A stretch of 9,489 nucleotides of DNA from Frankiales bacterium (GCA_025965495.1 JAOPWW010000230.1:1-9489); one strand, 5' to 3'; numbered from the stretch's first letter, positions 1-5,893 are shown. The notes: a model not told the origin generated them from the letters alone. A program made the numbers and translations.

Positions 1-825
1 GTTGGCGACGAGGGCGAGGACGAACACGGCGGTGGCGGGGACGGCGGCGACCCAGGGGTGGCCGAGCAGGTAGGGCAGGCCCGACGCGGCCATCGCGCCG
101 AGCTCGGGGGTGGGGGGCGGTGCGCCGAGCCCGAGGAAGGACAGGGCGGCCAGCGCCAGGACGAGGTTGCCGACGTCGAGCGAGGCGGCGACGAGGACGG
201 CGGGGACGGCGCCGGGGAGCAGGTGGCGGCGGGCCAGGCGCAGGGGCCCGGCTCCCGCGAGGCGGGCCGCGTCGACGTGCGGCCGGGCCAGCAGGACGCG
301 CACCTCGCCGCGGACGATGCGGGCGTACCAGGGCCACCAGACGATCCCGACGGCGAGCAGCACGTGCAGCAGCGACGGCCCGAGCGCGACGACGACGGCG
401 ATGGTGAGGACCGGTCCCGGCAGGGCCAGGAACAGGTCCGTGATGCGCATCAGCAGGCCGTCGACCCAGCCGCCCCGGACCGCGGCGACCAGGCCGACGA
501 GGCCACCGATCAGGACGCCGCTGGCGACGACGAGCAGCGCGGAGAACCACGAGGCGCGGGCGCCGAGCAGGACGCGGGACAGCAGGTCGCGGCCGAGGTC
601 GTCGGTGCCGAGCAGCGCGCCACCGGACAGCGGCGGGGAGAAGTCGCCCGCGCCGCTGGGGGCGGTCCCGCTGTGGGGCGCGAGCAGCGGGGCGAGCAGC
701 AGCAGGACGCTCACCCCGACCAGGACGGCCACGCCGCCGCGGACCGGCAGGCGGCCGGACAGGGGCAGGCGCACCCCCAGCGGACGGCGCAGGGCGGGGA
801 CGACGACGGGCTCGGCGACGGCCAC
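1..825 (-). CDS. DppC/OppC-type ABC transporter permease (3' end cut off by window edge)
   Basis: Inner-membrane permease subunit of a dipeptide/oligopeptide/nickel-type ABC importer; 275 codons are visible and the C-terminus is missing. The translation has a short cytoplasmic N-terminus and a first membrane segment at about residues 32-49. The family hallmark LGTDDLGRDLLSR is at about 72-84, further hydrophobic segments follow, and the EAA loop that contacts the ATPase (DAARLAGAGPLRLARRHLLP) is at 185-204. The late DppC motif LGLGAPPPTPELGAM is near 231-245. The start is GTG at 825, one base after the ATPase stop, with GAGGAG five bases upstream, so it is co-translated with that gene. It is the last visible gene of the riboswitch-led operon. 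The partner permease (DppB type) and the substrate-binding protein are not in the window and probably follow. Substrate cannot be read from a permease; the riboswitch suggests something related to guanidine. Confidence 0.9.
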   Translation of the reverse strand, partial: MAVAEPVVVPALRRPLGVRLPLSGRLPVRGGVAVLVGVSVLLLLAPLLAPHSGTAPSGAGDFSPPLSGGALLGTDDLGRDLLSRVLLGARASWFSALLVVASGVLIGGLVGLVAAVRGGWVDGLLMRITDLFLALPGPVLTIAVVVALGPSLLHVLLAVGIVWWPWYARIVRGEVRVLLARPHVDAARLAGAGPLRLARRHLLPGAVPAVLVAASLDVGNLVLALAALSFLGLGAPPPTPELGAMAASGLPYLLGHPWVAAVPATAVFVLALVAN

Positions 826-826
826 G

Positions 827-2617
827 TCAGCTCCTCTCTCTCGGGGCGGGGGCTCTCGGGGCGGGGGCGACGGTGGGGACGGCGGCGAGCAGTCGGCGGG
901 TGAGGTCGGCCTGCGGGTCGCGCAGGACCTGCTCGGACGGGCCCTGCTCGACGATCCGGCCGGCGTCCATGACGGCCACCTCGTCGGACACCAGCCGGGC
1001 CGCGGCGAGGTCGTGGGTGACGAACAGCAGGGCGAGGTCGAGCTCGCGGCGCAGCCGGCCCAGGAGGTTCAGCACGACGGCGGCGAGGGAGACGTCGAGG
1101 GCGCTGATCGGCTCGTCGCAGGCGAGCAGGGTCGGCGGGACGACGACGGCGCGGGCCAGGGCGACCCGCTGCCGCTGCCCGCCCGAGAGCTGGCGCGGCT
1201 TGGCGGCGGCGACCTCGAGCGGCAGGCCGACGAGGGCGAGCGCCTCGCGGGCGGCGGTCCTGCGTGCGGCCGAGGAGAGGTCCTCGACGCGGAGCCGCTC
1301 CTCGAGCAGCTCCCCGATGCTCATCCACGGGGTGAGCGAGGCGCCGGCGTCCTGCGGCACGAGCTGCGGGCGGTCGCCGGGCGCGAGCACCACGGTGCCG
1401 CCGTCGGCGTTCTCCAGCCCGACGGCGATCCGCAGGGTGGTCGTCTTGCCGCAGCCGCTCTCCCCGACGAGGGCGACGCTGCCGCCGCGCGGGACGACGA
1501 GGCTGACGCCCTGCAGCACCTCGCGGCGGGCCTTGCGCCGGCCGAAGGCCTTGGTGATCCCGGTCAGCTCCAGGGCCGGCCCGTCCGCGCGCCGGGACGC
1601 CGTCTCGGGCCACGTCCCGACGTCGCGCAGCCGCACCTGGACGAGCTCGCGGGACCGGACGCACGCGTCCGCGCCGGCGTGCCGCGGCGAGGGGTGCAGC
1701 TCGGGCAGGGCCGTCCGGCAGCGGTCCTCCGCCAGGCCGCACCGCGGAGCGAAGGCGCAGCCCGGCTCGGGGCTGCGCGGGTCCGGGGGCTCACCGGGCA
1801 GCGTCGCGAGCGGGAGGTCGCGCCGGGTCGACGGCCCGATCCGGGAGGCGAGCAGACCCGCGGTGTAGGGGTGCCCGGGCGCCCGCAGGACCTCCGCGGC
1901 GTCGCCGACCTCGAGCAGACGCCCGCCGTAGAGGACCGCGACCCGGTCGGCGACCTGCGCGGCCACCGCCAGGTCGTGCGTCACGAGGACGACGGCCGTC
2001 CCCGTCTCGTCGCACAGGCGGCGGAACAGCCGCAGGACCTCGGCCTGGACGGTGACGTCGAGGGCGGTCGTCGGCTCGTCGGCCACCACCAGCTGCGGCC
2101 CGCCGGCGACCGCCATCGCGATCATCACGCGCTGGCGCAGGCCGCCGGAGAGCTCGTGCGGGTACTGCCGCAGCCGCGACGCCGGGTCCGGGACACCGGC
2201 GGCAGCCAGGGCGGCGAGCGCCGCGTCCCTGCTGCCGGCCGCCTCCAGCACCTGGTCGCCGATGCGCATGGCGGGGTTGAGGCTGGTCATCGGGTCCTGG
2301 AACACCGCTCCGGCGGCGACGCGCCGGGCAGCCCGGCGGGCGTCGTCGTCGGCGGTGGCCATGTCGGTGCCGGCGAGCAGGGCGGCGCCGCGGACCTGGG
2401 CGGTCGGCGGGAGCAGTCCGAGCGCCGCCATGCCGAGCGCGCTCTTGCCGCTGCCCGACTCGCCGACCAGCGCGAGGACCTCCGCGGGACGGACGTCGAG
2501 GGTGACCCCCCGGACCGCCTGCACCCCGCCGGCGAACGTGACGTGCAGGTCGGTGAGCCGCAGGACGGGCGCCGCGCCTACGGGGAGCGCCACGGGCAGG
2601 GCCTCGACGGCCGTCAC
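827..2617 (-). CDS. Fused DppD-DppF-type ABC transporter ATPase (two nucleotide-binding domains)
   Basis: Cytoplasmic ATPase that would power the adjacent DppC-type importer; 596 residues, the usual size when both peptide-importer ATPases are fused. Domain 1: Walker A GESGSGKS at 52-59, Q-loop Gln107, signature LSGGLRQR at 156-163, Walker B ending DEP at 180-182, H-loop His214. An oligopeptide-transporter extension follows with Cys287, Cys293, Cys300 and Cys319, the conserved cysteine cluster of this family. Domain 2: Walker A GESGCGKT at 385-392, Q-loop Gln422, signature LSGGQRQR at 477-484, Walker B with DEP at 501-503, His535. Domain 2 lacks the cysteine extension and ends in a Pro/Ala-rich tail. 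Both ATP sites look intact. The start is GTG at 2617, overlapping the hydrolase stop as GTGA; the open frame continues upstream only as a shadow of the hydrolase gene. Confidence 0.93.
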   Translation of the reverse strand: MTAVEALPVALPVGAAPVLRLTDLHVTFAGGVQAVRGVTLDVRPAEVLALVGESGSGKSALGMAALGLLPPTAQVRGAALLAGTDMATADDDARRAARRVAAGAVFQDPMTSLNPAMRIGDQVLEAAGSRDAALAALAAAGVPDPASRLRQYPHELSGGLRQRVMIAMAVAGGPQLVVADEPTTALDVTVQAEVLRLFRRLCDETGTAVVLVTHDLAVAAQVADRVAVLYGGRLLEVGDAAEVLRAPGHPYTAGLLASRIGPSTRRDLPLATLPGEPPDPRSPEPGCAFAPRCGLAEDRCRTALPELHPSPRHAGADACVRSRELVQVRLRDVGTWPETASRRADGPALELTGITKAFGRRKARREVLQGVSLVVPRGGSVALVGESGCGKTTTLRIAVGLENADGGTVVLAPGDRPQLVPQDAGASLTPWMSIGELLEERLRVEDLSSAARRTAAREALALVGLPLEVAAAKPRQLSGGQRQRVALARAVVVPPTLLACDEPISALDVSLAAVVLNLLGRLRRELDLALLFVTHDLAAARLVSDEVAVMDAGRIVEQGPSEQVLRDPQADLTRRLLAAVPTVAPAPRAPAPRERS

Positions 2618-3204
2618 GCGGTCGCCAGGGCGGGGAGGTCGCTGCTCGTGAGCAGGGCGTCGCGCTGCAGGTAGGCCATCGCGCGGAGCGCGGCGTCGTG
2701 CGCGTCCTGCGAGGACCCGATCACGCAGTCGGCCAGCACCCGCACGTGCAGGTCGAGCTGGTGGGCGTCGGCGAACGTGTAGTGGACGCAGACGTCCGTG
2801 AGCGACCCCGCCAGCACCAGCGTGTCGACGCGCATCCCGCGCAGGACGATCGCCAGGTCGGTGCCGACGAAGCACGAGTACCGCCGCTTGCGCACCAGGT
2901 GCTCGTCGCTCTGCGGCCGGAGCTCCGCGACGAGCTCCGTGCCCGGACGGCCGTCGACGCAGTGCACGCCCTCGACGCCGTCGAGCTCGCGCCCGATGTC
3001 GAGCAGGTCCGGCCGGTGCACCTCCTGGCTGAACAGCACGGGCAGCCCGGCCGCCCGGAAGGCGGCGACCGCCGTCCCCGTCCGCCGCACGACGTCCTCG
3101 AAGCCGGGCATCAGGCCGATCCCCGCCTCGTCGGCGGACATCCGCCCGCACTCCTGCAGGTCGATCACGAGCAGCGCCGTCCCGGGCCGCATCAGGTCAG
3201 TCAC
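2614..3204 (-). CDS. Isochorismatase-like cysteine hydrolase (amidase type), first gene of the riboswitch operon
   Basis: Cytosolic hydrolase of the isochorismatase-like superfamily, whose members cleave amides, ureides or nicotinamide through an Asp-Lys-Cys triad. All three residues are visible: Asp15 in LLVIDLQE, Lys106 in VRKRRYSCF, and Cys139 in GSLTDVCVHYTFADA, which also carries the expected cis-peptide region. At 196 residues it has normal family length. I chose GTG at 3204 because AGGAGG lies five bases upstream and family homology begins there; a longer frame to 3324 would translate the riboswitch. An ATG at 3192 is a weaker alternative. The gene is led by a guanidine-I riboswitch and overlaps the ATPase gene by four bases, so hydrolase and importer are made together. 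Related enzymes include biuret and triuret hydrolases and N-carbamoylsarcosine amidase. A guanidine-related amide (for example guanylurea or an acylguanidine) is a reasonable guess, but the substrate is not known. Confidence 0.9.
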   Translation of the reverse strand: MTDLMRPGTALLVIDLQECGRMSADEAGIGLMPGFEDVVRRTGTAVAAFRAAGLPVLFSQEVHRPDLLDIGRELDGVEGVHCVDGRPGTELVAELRPQSDEHLVRKRRYSCFVGTDLAIVLRGMRVDTLVLAGSLTDVCVHYTFADAHQLDLHVRVLADCVIGSSQDAHDAALRAMAYLQRDALLTSSDLPALATA

Positions 3205-3250
3205 GTGCGCCTCCTCGTCGGCCAGGGCGCCACGGCCCTGGGACGCAGAC

Positions 3251-3280
3251 AACCCGGGGACCAGTGGTCTCCCGGGCTTT
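3251..3280 (-). terminator. Riboswitch expression-platform hairpin (probable conditional terminator)
   Basis: Minus-strand CCCGGG (3276-3271) pairs with CCCGGG (3258-3253). The stem continues as GACC/GGTC with a 3-base loop and one bulged base. The 5' arm is the same CCCGGGAGA that forms the 3' edge of the aptamer, so aptamer and hairpin compete for it. This is the arrangement of an ON switch in which the ligand-bound aptamer prevents termination. The bases after the stem (TTGTCTG) are only a weak U-tract, common in high-GC actinobacteria, so termination efficiency is uncertain. The hairpin ends about 45 bases before the hydrolase start and does not cover its Shine-Dalgarno site. Confidence 0.65.
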
Positions 3281-3377
3281 TGTCCCTCCGTGTAGCGGCC
3301 CGCCGGACAGCGCGCCACCCGCACCTCTCGGACCAGGCCGCTCTGCGTCGTGCTGCAGGGCGCGGAACCCTAGGTGC
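3268..3377 (-). promoter_or_regulatory. Guanidine-I riboswitch aptamer (ykkC family, subtype 1)
   Basis: Reading the minus strand, the universal ykkC blocks appear in order: CTAGGGTTCCGCG (3373-3361), CTGGTCCGAGAGG (3336-3324), ACACGG (3293-3288) and GGGACAAAAGCCCGGGAGA (3286-3268). Helix P1 is supported by GCACC (3377-3373) pairing with GGTGC (3325-3321). The ACACGG block and the GGGAGA ending match the guanidine-sensing subtype as I remember it. The PRPP and ppGpp subtypes differ at these places, for example ACACC and a GGGAGGA ending. The element lies 63 bases before the GTG of the cysteine hydrolase on the same strand, as expected for a cis-acting leader. In this family, guanidinium binding usually raises expression. 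The match is by eye to the remembered consensus; a covariance-model search would settle it. Confidence 0.93.
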
Positions 3378-3429
3378 TGTCGTCTGTTCGCTTGTGGGTG
3401 CGCGCCCGGTGCTGCAGGGGCGTGACGAC

Positions 3430-3445
3430 GACGCTAAGAAGCGTC
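3430..3445. repeat. Short inverted repeat upstream of the riboswitch
   Basis: GACGCT, a 4-base spacer (AAGA), then AGCGTC form a perfect 6-base inverted repeat about 53 bases before the 5' end of the aptamer. On the minus strand its second arm contains TAGCGT, which fits a TAnnnT -10 hexamer and would give a transcript with a roughly 55-base leader before the aptamer. I see no convincing -35. It may be an operator overlapping the operon promoter, a small hairpin, or chance. Confidence 0.3.
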
Positions 3446-3458
3446 CGTGTCGCTGCTG

Positions 3459-3704
3459 TTACGGCCGCGCACCACGCCCGTGAAACCCGGGACGCGCAGG
3501 AGACACGGCCGCAACACGGGCGCACCGACGGCCGCGCACCCTGCCCGGGTGACGGACGACCTCGCGCCTGGCCGTGCTGCCCGGGACCGTCCCCACGACG
3601 GGGCCCGCCTGGAGGACCTCCACGTGCGGGTCGCCTCGACCTGGTCGCCGTCGTGGAGCAGCACCGGCCCGCTCAGCCCGTGCCACCGAGTACGACTGGT
3701 GTCG
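3459..3704 (-). pseudogene. Possible FHA-domain remnant, frameshifted and truncated
   Basis: This interval between the collagen-like gene and the riboswitch has no intact gene. On the minus strand one frame reads SDTSRTRWHGLSGPVLLHDGDQVE (split here: SDTSRTRWHG, then LSGPVLLHDGDQVE), which resembles the end of an FHA domain (GTW.NG...GPV.L.DGD.V). Shifting frame at about 3632 continues as GDPHVEVLQAGPVVGTVPG, as an FHA domain would after its DGD turn, and runs to a stop at 3459. No start codon, N-terminal half or ribosome-binding site is present, and the upstream side is occupied by the collagen-like gene's end. FHA domains normally bind phosphothreonine peptides; this fragment could not fold as one. 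The resemblance is short and could be chance in GC-rich DNA. Confidence 0.3.
3684..3701 (-). terminator. Weak hairpin just after the collagen-like gene
   Basis: Starting four bases after the TAG stop, minus-strand CACC-AGT pairs with ACT-GGTG around a 3-base loop, with one bulged C. It has seven base pairs and no U-tract, so it is at best a modest terminator for the collagen-like transcript. It also overlaps the possible FHA remnant. Confidence 0.3.
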
Positions 3705-4400
3705 CTAGGGAGCGACCGCCAGCGCCGTCATGACCGACTGGAAGGCCTCCCAGTGGGCGCCGAAGCCGTTGCCGCACCGCAGCCACACCTTCGTCGGGAC
3801 GGTGCTGGTGACGACCGAGGTGACGTACTCGAGCTGCTGCTTGACCCCGGTCTCGTAGGAGGAGTCGTCCACGAACGACGCGTGGCTCTTGTCGACCCCC
3901 GCTGCCAGCTGGCAGGAACCGTAGGCATCGCTCGACATCGTGGTCTTGCCGGCGACGAGCCAGCTGCCTGCCGGCAGCGCGAGCTCTGCGAAGAACTCGA
4001 TGGTGTTGACCGAGATGGAGCCCTGGGCGGCGCGCAGGACCCTGGGAGCCGAGGCGGGGCCGGCCGGGCCCTGCGCTCCCACCGGACCGCTCGGTCCCTG
4101 CGGCCCCTGCGGCCCGAGGGGCCCCGCCGGGCCGGTCAGGCCGACCGGACCGGTCGCCCCGACCGGGCCTGCGACGCCCTGGGGTCCGGGGACCCCCTGC
4201 TGGGCGAAGTCGAGCTCGCTCTCGGAGGCCTTGCACGTCCCGGTCGTCGTCACGACGCGCAGGCCACCGTTGCTGCTGCTGACGCAGGAGTAGACGGTGC
4301 CGGCGGAGACGGCGGCGGAAGCGACGGTGAACGTCCCGACGGCCAGGACGGCGGAGCCGCCGAGCAGACCGACGACGCGAGCAGTGCGGGACACGTGCAT
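3705..4400 (-). CDS. Secreted collagen-like (Gly-X-Y repeat) protein
   Basis: Predicted exported protein of 231 residues. The N-terminus MHVSRTARVVGLLGGSAVLA is a typical Sec signal peptide with a likely cleavage after the Ala-rich stretch at about 28-33. A small domain with Cys39 and Cys56 (YSCVSSSNGGLRVV, then TGTCKASESELDFAQQ) follows. Many actinobacterial collagen-like proteins carry this piece just before the repeat. About 16 Gly-X-Y triplets span 69-116, rich in GP, and could form a short triple helix. The C-terminal 115 residues are beta-rich with Cys at two places, resembling the jelly-roll-like heads of such proteins. Role unknown; surface or matrix protein is the usual guess. ATG at 4400 is chosen because the signal peptide starts there; an in-frame GTG at 4448 with AGGAG eight bases upstream would add 16 residues. 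No sortase motif is seen. Confidence 0.85.
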   Translation of the reverse strand: MHVSRTARVVGLLGGSAVLAVGTFTVASAAVSAGTVYSCVSSSNGGLRVVTTTGTCKASESELDFAQQGVPGPQGVAGPVGATGPVGLTGPAGPLGPQGPQGPSGPVGAQGPAGPASAPRVLRAAQGSISVNTIEFFAELALPAGSWLVAGKTTMSSDAYGSCQLAAGVDKSHASFVDDSSYETGVKQQLEYVTSVVTSTVPTKVWLRCGNGFGAHWEAFQSVMTALAVAP

Positions 4401-4415
4401 GGTGACCCCCCGGTC

Positions 4416-4436
4416 CCGGTCCCTGCACGGGACCGG
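4416..4436. repeat. Perfect 8-base inverted repeat in the collagen-like gene leader
   Basis: CCGGTCCC, spacer TGCAC, then GGGACCGG. It sits 15 bases upstream of the ATG at 4400, and a further CGGTCCC copy abuts it at 4411-4417 toward the gene. It could be a repressor operator or an mRNA hairpin that limits access to the start codon, whose only Shine-Dalgarno candidate is a G-run beside it. If translation instead began at GTG 4448, the repeat would be coding. Confidence 0.45.
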
Positions 4437-4509
4437 TAGGCAGCCCACTGTGCTCGCTCCTCACGCATCGCGATAGGGGCACAGCTGTCCGTCGTCGTCG
4501 GACGCCCGG

Positions 4510-4518
4510 TGGCACGAT
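4510..4518 (+). promoter_or_regulatory. Candidate extended -10 element of the first VOC gene
   Basis: TGG-CACGAT fits TGn followed by a (T/C)AnnnT hexamer and ends six bases before the GTG start. No Shine-Dalgarno sequence is present, so a leaderless mRNA is likely. No clear -35 is seen. Confidence 0.4.
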
Positions 4519-4524
4519 CACCGG

Positions 4525-4935
4525 GTGCTGCAGCTCCTGGGCGTCGTCGTCGACTGCCCCGACCCCCTGGCGCTGGCGCGCTTCTACGCCGAGGTGACCG
4601 GCCGGCCCCTCATGGCGGGCAGCGACGAGGACTCGGCCGGCATCGCGGTCGGCACGATGGGCCTGACCTTCCAGCGGGTGGAGCACCACCGCGCTCCTGG
4701 TTGGCCGGACGCCGTGCACCCGAAGCAGTTCCACCTCGACCTCGAGGTGGACGACCTCGAGGCCGAGCAGCGCCGCGTCGTGGGGCTGGGCGCCACCCTG
4801 CGACACGACGCCGTCGGCCCGGACGGGCACGGCTGGCGGGTCTACACCGACCCGGCCGGCCACCCCTTCTGCCTGTGCCGTCACGAGGGCGTGGCATGGG
4901 TCGACGGCCGCGCCGTCTGGCCCGCGGACGGGTAG
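4525..4935 (+). CDS. VOC (glyoxalase-fold) family protein 1
   Basis: Small cytosolic protein of 136 residues made of one vicinal-oxygen-chelate fold, the Glyoxalase_6-like kind found in many copies in actinobacteria. The first half carries LLGVVVDCPDPLALARFYAEVTG. The second half carries FHLDLEVDDLEAEQRRVVGLG, with His70 as probable metal ligand, then WRVYTDPAGHPFCLC, with His113. Family members act as dioxygenases, lyases, epimerases or resistance proteins, usually as dimers; no specific reaction can be assigned. It shares the DPAGHPFCL ending with the third VOC gene of this cluster (5459-5893), so the two may be distant duplicates. The start is GTG at 4525, six bases after a -10-like element and without a ribosome-binding site. 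It is divergent from the collagen-like gene and 33 bases ahead of the second VOC gene. Confidence 0.85.
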   Translation: MLQLLGVVVDCPDPLALARFYAEVTGRPLMAGSDEDSAGIAVGTMGLTFQRVEHHRAPGWPDAVHPKQFHLDLEVDDLEAEQRRVVGLGATLRHDAVGPDGHGWRVYTDPAGHPFCLCRHEGVAWVDGRAVWPADG

Positions 4936-4955
4936 CCGACCGGGTCGTGGGCGCC

Positions 4956-4961
4956 TAGGGT
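4956..4961 (+). promoter_or_regulatory. Candidate -10 element of the second VOC gene
   Basis: TAGGGT fits TAnnnT and ends seven bases before the GTG at 4969, placing the expected transcription start at the start codon itself. There is no Shine-Dalgarno site. A -35 is not evident. Confidence 0.45.
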
Positions 4962-4968
4962 CCGGGCC

Positions 4969-5406
4969 GTGCCGATCCAGCTGGAGAACGTCGCGATCGC
5001 CGTCCGCGACCTCGAGGCCGCCGTCGCCTTCTTCACCGACCTCGGCCTGACCGTCCTGGGCCGGAACACGGTCTCCGGCGCGTGGGCGGACACGGCGGTC
5101 GGGCTCGACGGCAACCACGCGAAGCTCGCCCTGCTCCAGACCCCGGACGGGCAGGGCCGGGTCGAGCTGTTCGAGTACCTCCACCCGGCCGCGATCGAGA
5201 CCGGGCCCACGCAGCCCCACGAGATCGGCATGCACCGCATCGCCTTCTCCGTCGACGACCTCGACGCGGGCCTCGAGGTCGCGGCCCGCCACGGCTGCCA
5301 CCCCCTGCGCGGCGTCGCCACCTACGAGGACGTCTACCGCCTCACCTACGTCCGCGGCCCCAGCGGCATCCTCGTGATGCTCGCCCAGGACCTGCGGAGG
5401 GCCTGA
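4969..5406 (+). CDS. VOC (glyoxalase-fold) family protein 2, probably lacking the usual metal ligands
   Basis: Cytosolic VOC-fold protein of 145 residues. The N-terminal module is LENVAIAVRDLEAAVAFFTD and the C-terminal module is MHRIAFSVDDLDAGLEVAARHG, ending YVRGPSGILVMLAQDL. It is closer to the epimerase/lactoylglutathione-lyase-like group than to the two flanking VOC proteins. In metal-binding relatives the first strand usually reads DHV and the last strand ends in VEL or similar. Here these positions are Asn7 and Met137, while His89 is kept. That suggests altered or absent metal binding, so it may be a ligand-binding rather than a catalytic protein. GTG at 4969 is chosen for its fit to the fold and its position seven bases after a TAGGGT -10. 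The gap to the preceding VOC gene is 33 bases, and its own promoter makes an operon optional. Confidence 0.82.
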   Translation: MPIQLENVAIAVRDLEAAVAFFTDLGLTVLGRNTVSGAWADTAVGLDGNHAKLALLQTPDGQGRVELFEYLHPAAIETGPTQPHEIGMHRIAFSVDDLDAGLEVAARHGCHPLRGVATYEDVYRLTYVRGPSGILVMLAQDLRRA

Positions 5407-5442
5407 CCCGGCCGCCGGAGCACCGGGGCCCTGGCGGCCCCG

Positions 5443-5451
5443 TGGCAACCT
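5443..5451 (+). promoter_or_regulatory. Candidate extended -10 element of the third VOC gene
   Basis: TGG-CAACCT ends seven bases before the ATG at 5459, with the same GTGGCA lead-in seen before the first VOC gene. The intervening CGAGGTC could also act as a poor, too-close Shine-Dalgarno site, so leaderless initiation is preferred but not certain. Confidence 0.4.
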
Positions 5452-5458
5452 CGAGGTC

Positions 5459-5893
5459 ATGACCGACGACAGCACCGACACCAGCACCGACCCGGCCGGC
5501 TCCGCACAGGCGGCTCCGGGACGCGTCGGGGTCCTCGCCTCGATCTCGCTCGACTGCACCGACCCCGCTCGCCTCGCCGAGTTCTACGGCCGACTGCTGG
5601 GCCTCGCGCGCGTCTTCACCAGCCCCGACGGCGGGGTCGTGGCCCTGTCGGACGGCGGCGTCGCCCTCACCCTCATGCGCACGGACGACCACGTCCGGCC
5701 GACCTGGCCGCAGCCGGGCCAGCAGCAGCAGATGCACCTGGACGTGAGCGTGGTCGACCTGGACGACGCCGTCGCTCGCGCCGTCGCGCTCGGGGCGGTC
5801 GAGGCCGGGCACCAGGCGGCCGCGGACCGGTGGCGGGTGCTCCTGGACCCCGCCGGACACCCCTTCTGCCTGACCACCGTCACGGGAGGCTGA
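5459..5893 (+). CDS. VOC (glyoxalase-fold) family protein 3
   Basis: Cytosolic protein of 144 residues. A Thr/Ser/Asp-rich, probably disordered stretch of about 22 residues precedes the fold. LASISLDCTDPARLAEFYGRLLG begins the first module, and MHLDVSVVDLDDAVARAVALG (His93) begins the second. WRVLLDPAGHPFCLTTV (His134) closes it. Both histidines match those of the first VOC protein, so metal binding is plausible. It belongs to the Glyoxalase_6-like group with no known substrate. The start is ATG at 5459, 52 bases after the second VOC gene. Its stop lies inside a strong hairpin shared with the convergent M20 gene. Other possible roles in this family include antibiotic binding (bleomycin-resistance-like), which the sequence neither supports nor excludes. 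Confidence 0.85.
   Translation: MTDDSTDTSTDPAGSAQAAPGRVGVLASISLDCTDPARLAEFYGRLLGLARVFTSPDGGVVALSDGGVALTLMRTDDHVRPTWPQPGQQQQMHLDVSVVDLDDAVARAVALGAVEAGHQAAADRWRVLLDPAGHPFCLTTVTGG

Noticed and set aside
58..2674. Long plus-strand open frames opposite the transporter operon (including one of 854 residues)
   Set aside because: They are rich in Arg, Gly and Pro with no family motifs, and lie antisense to clearly recognisable permease, ATPase and hydrolase genes. In DNA this GC-rich, stop codons are rare in every frame.
3205..3324. N-terminal extension of the cysteine hydrolase back to 3324
   Set aside because: The extra 40 codons run through the riboswitch core and its hairpin, and family similarity plus a good Shine-Dalgarno site begin at the GTG at 3204.
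3268..3377. PRPP, ppGpp or other subtype-2 ykkC riboswitch instead of guanidine-I
   Set aside because: The ACACGG block and the GGGAGA ending match the guanidine subtype as I know it, while subtype-2 members differ there. The genes controlled are also not purine, branched-chain amino acid or Nudix genes. A covariance search remains decisive.
4069..4195. Repetitive GC-rich tract as a non-coding repeat array
   Set aside because: The periodicity is nine bases in the coding frame and is explained by the Gly-X-Y triplets of the collagen-like protein.
3447..4439. Plus-strand open frame of 330 residues over the intergenic region and the collagen-like gene
   Set aside because: It is antisense to the collagen-like gene, has no recognisable motif or ribosome-binding site, and its composition is that of a shadow frame.
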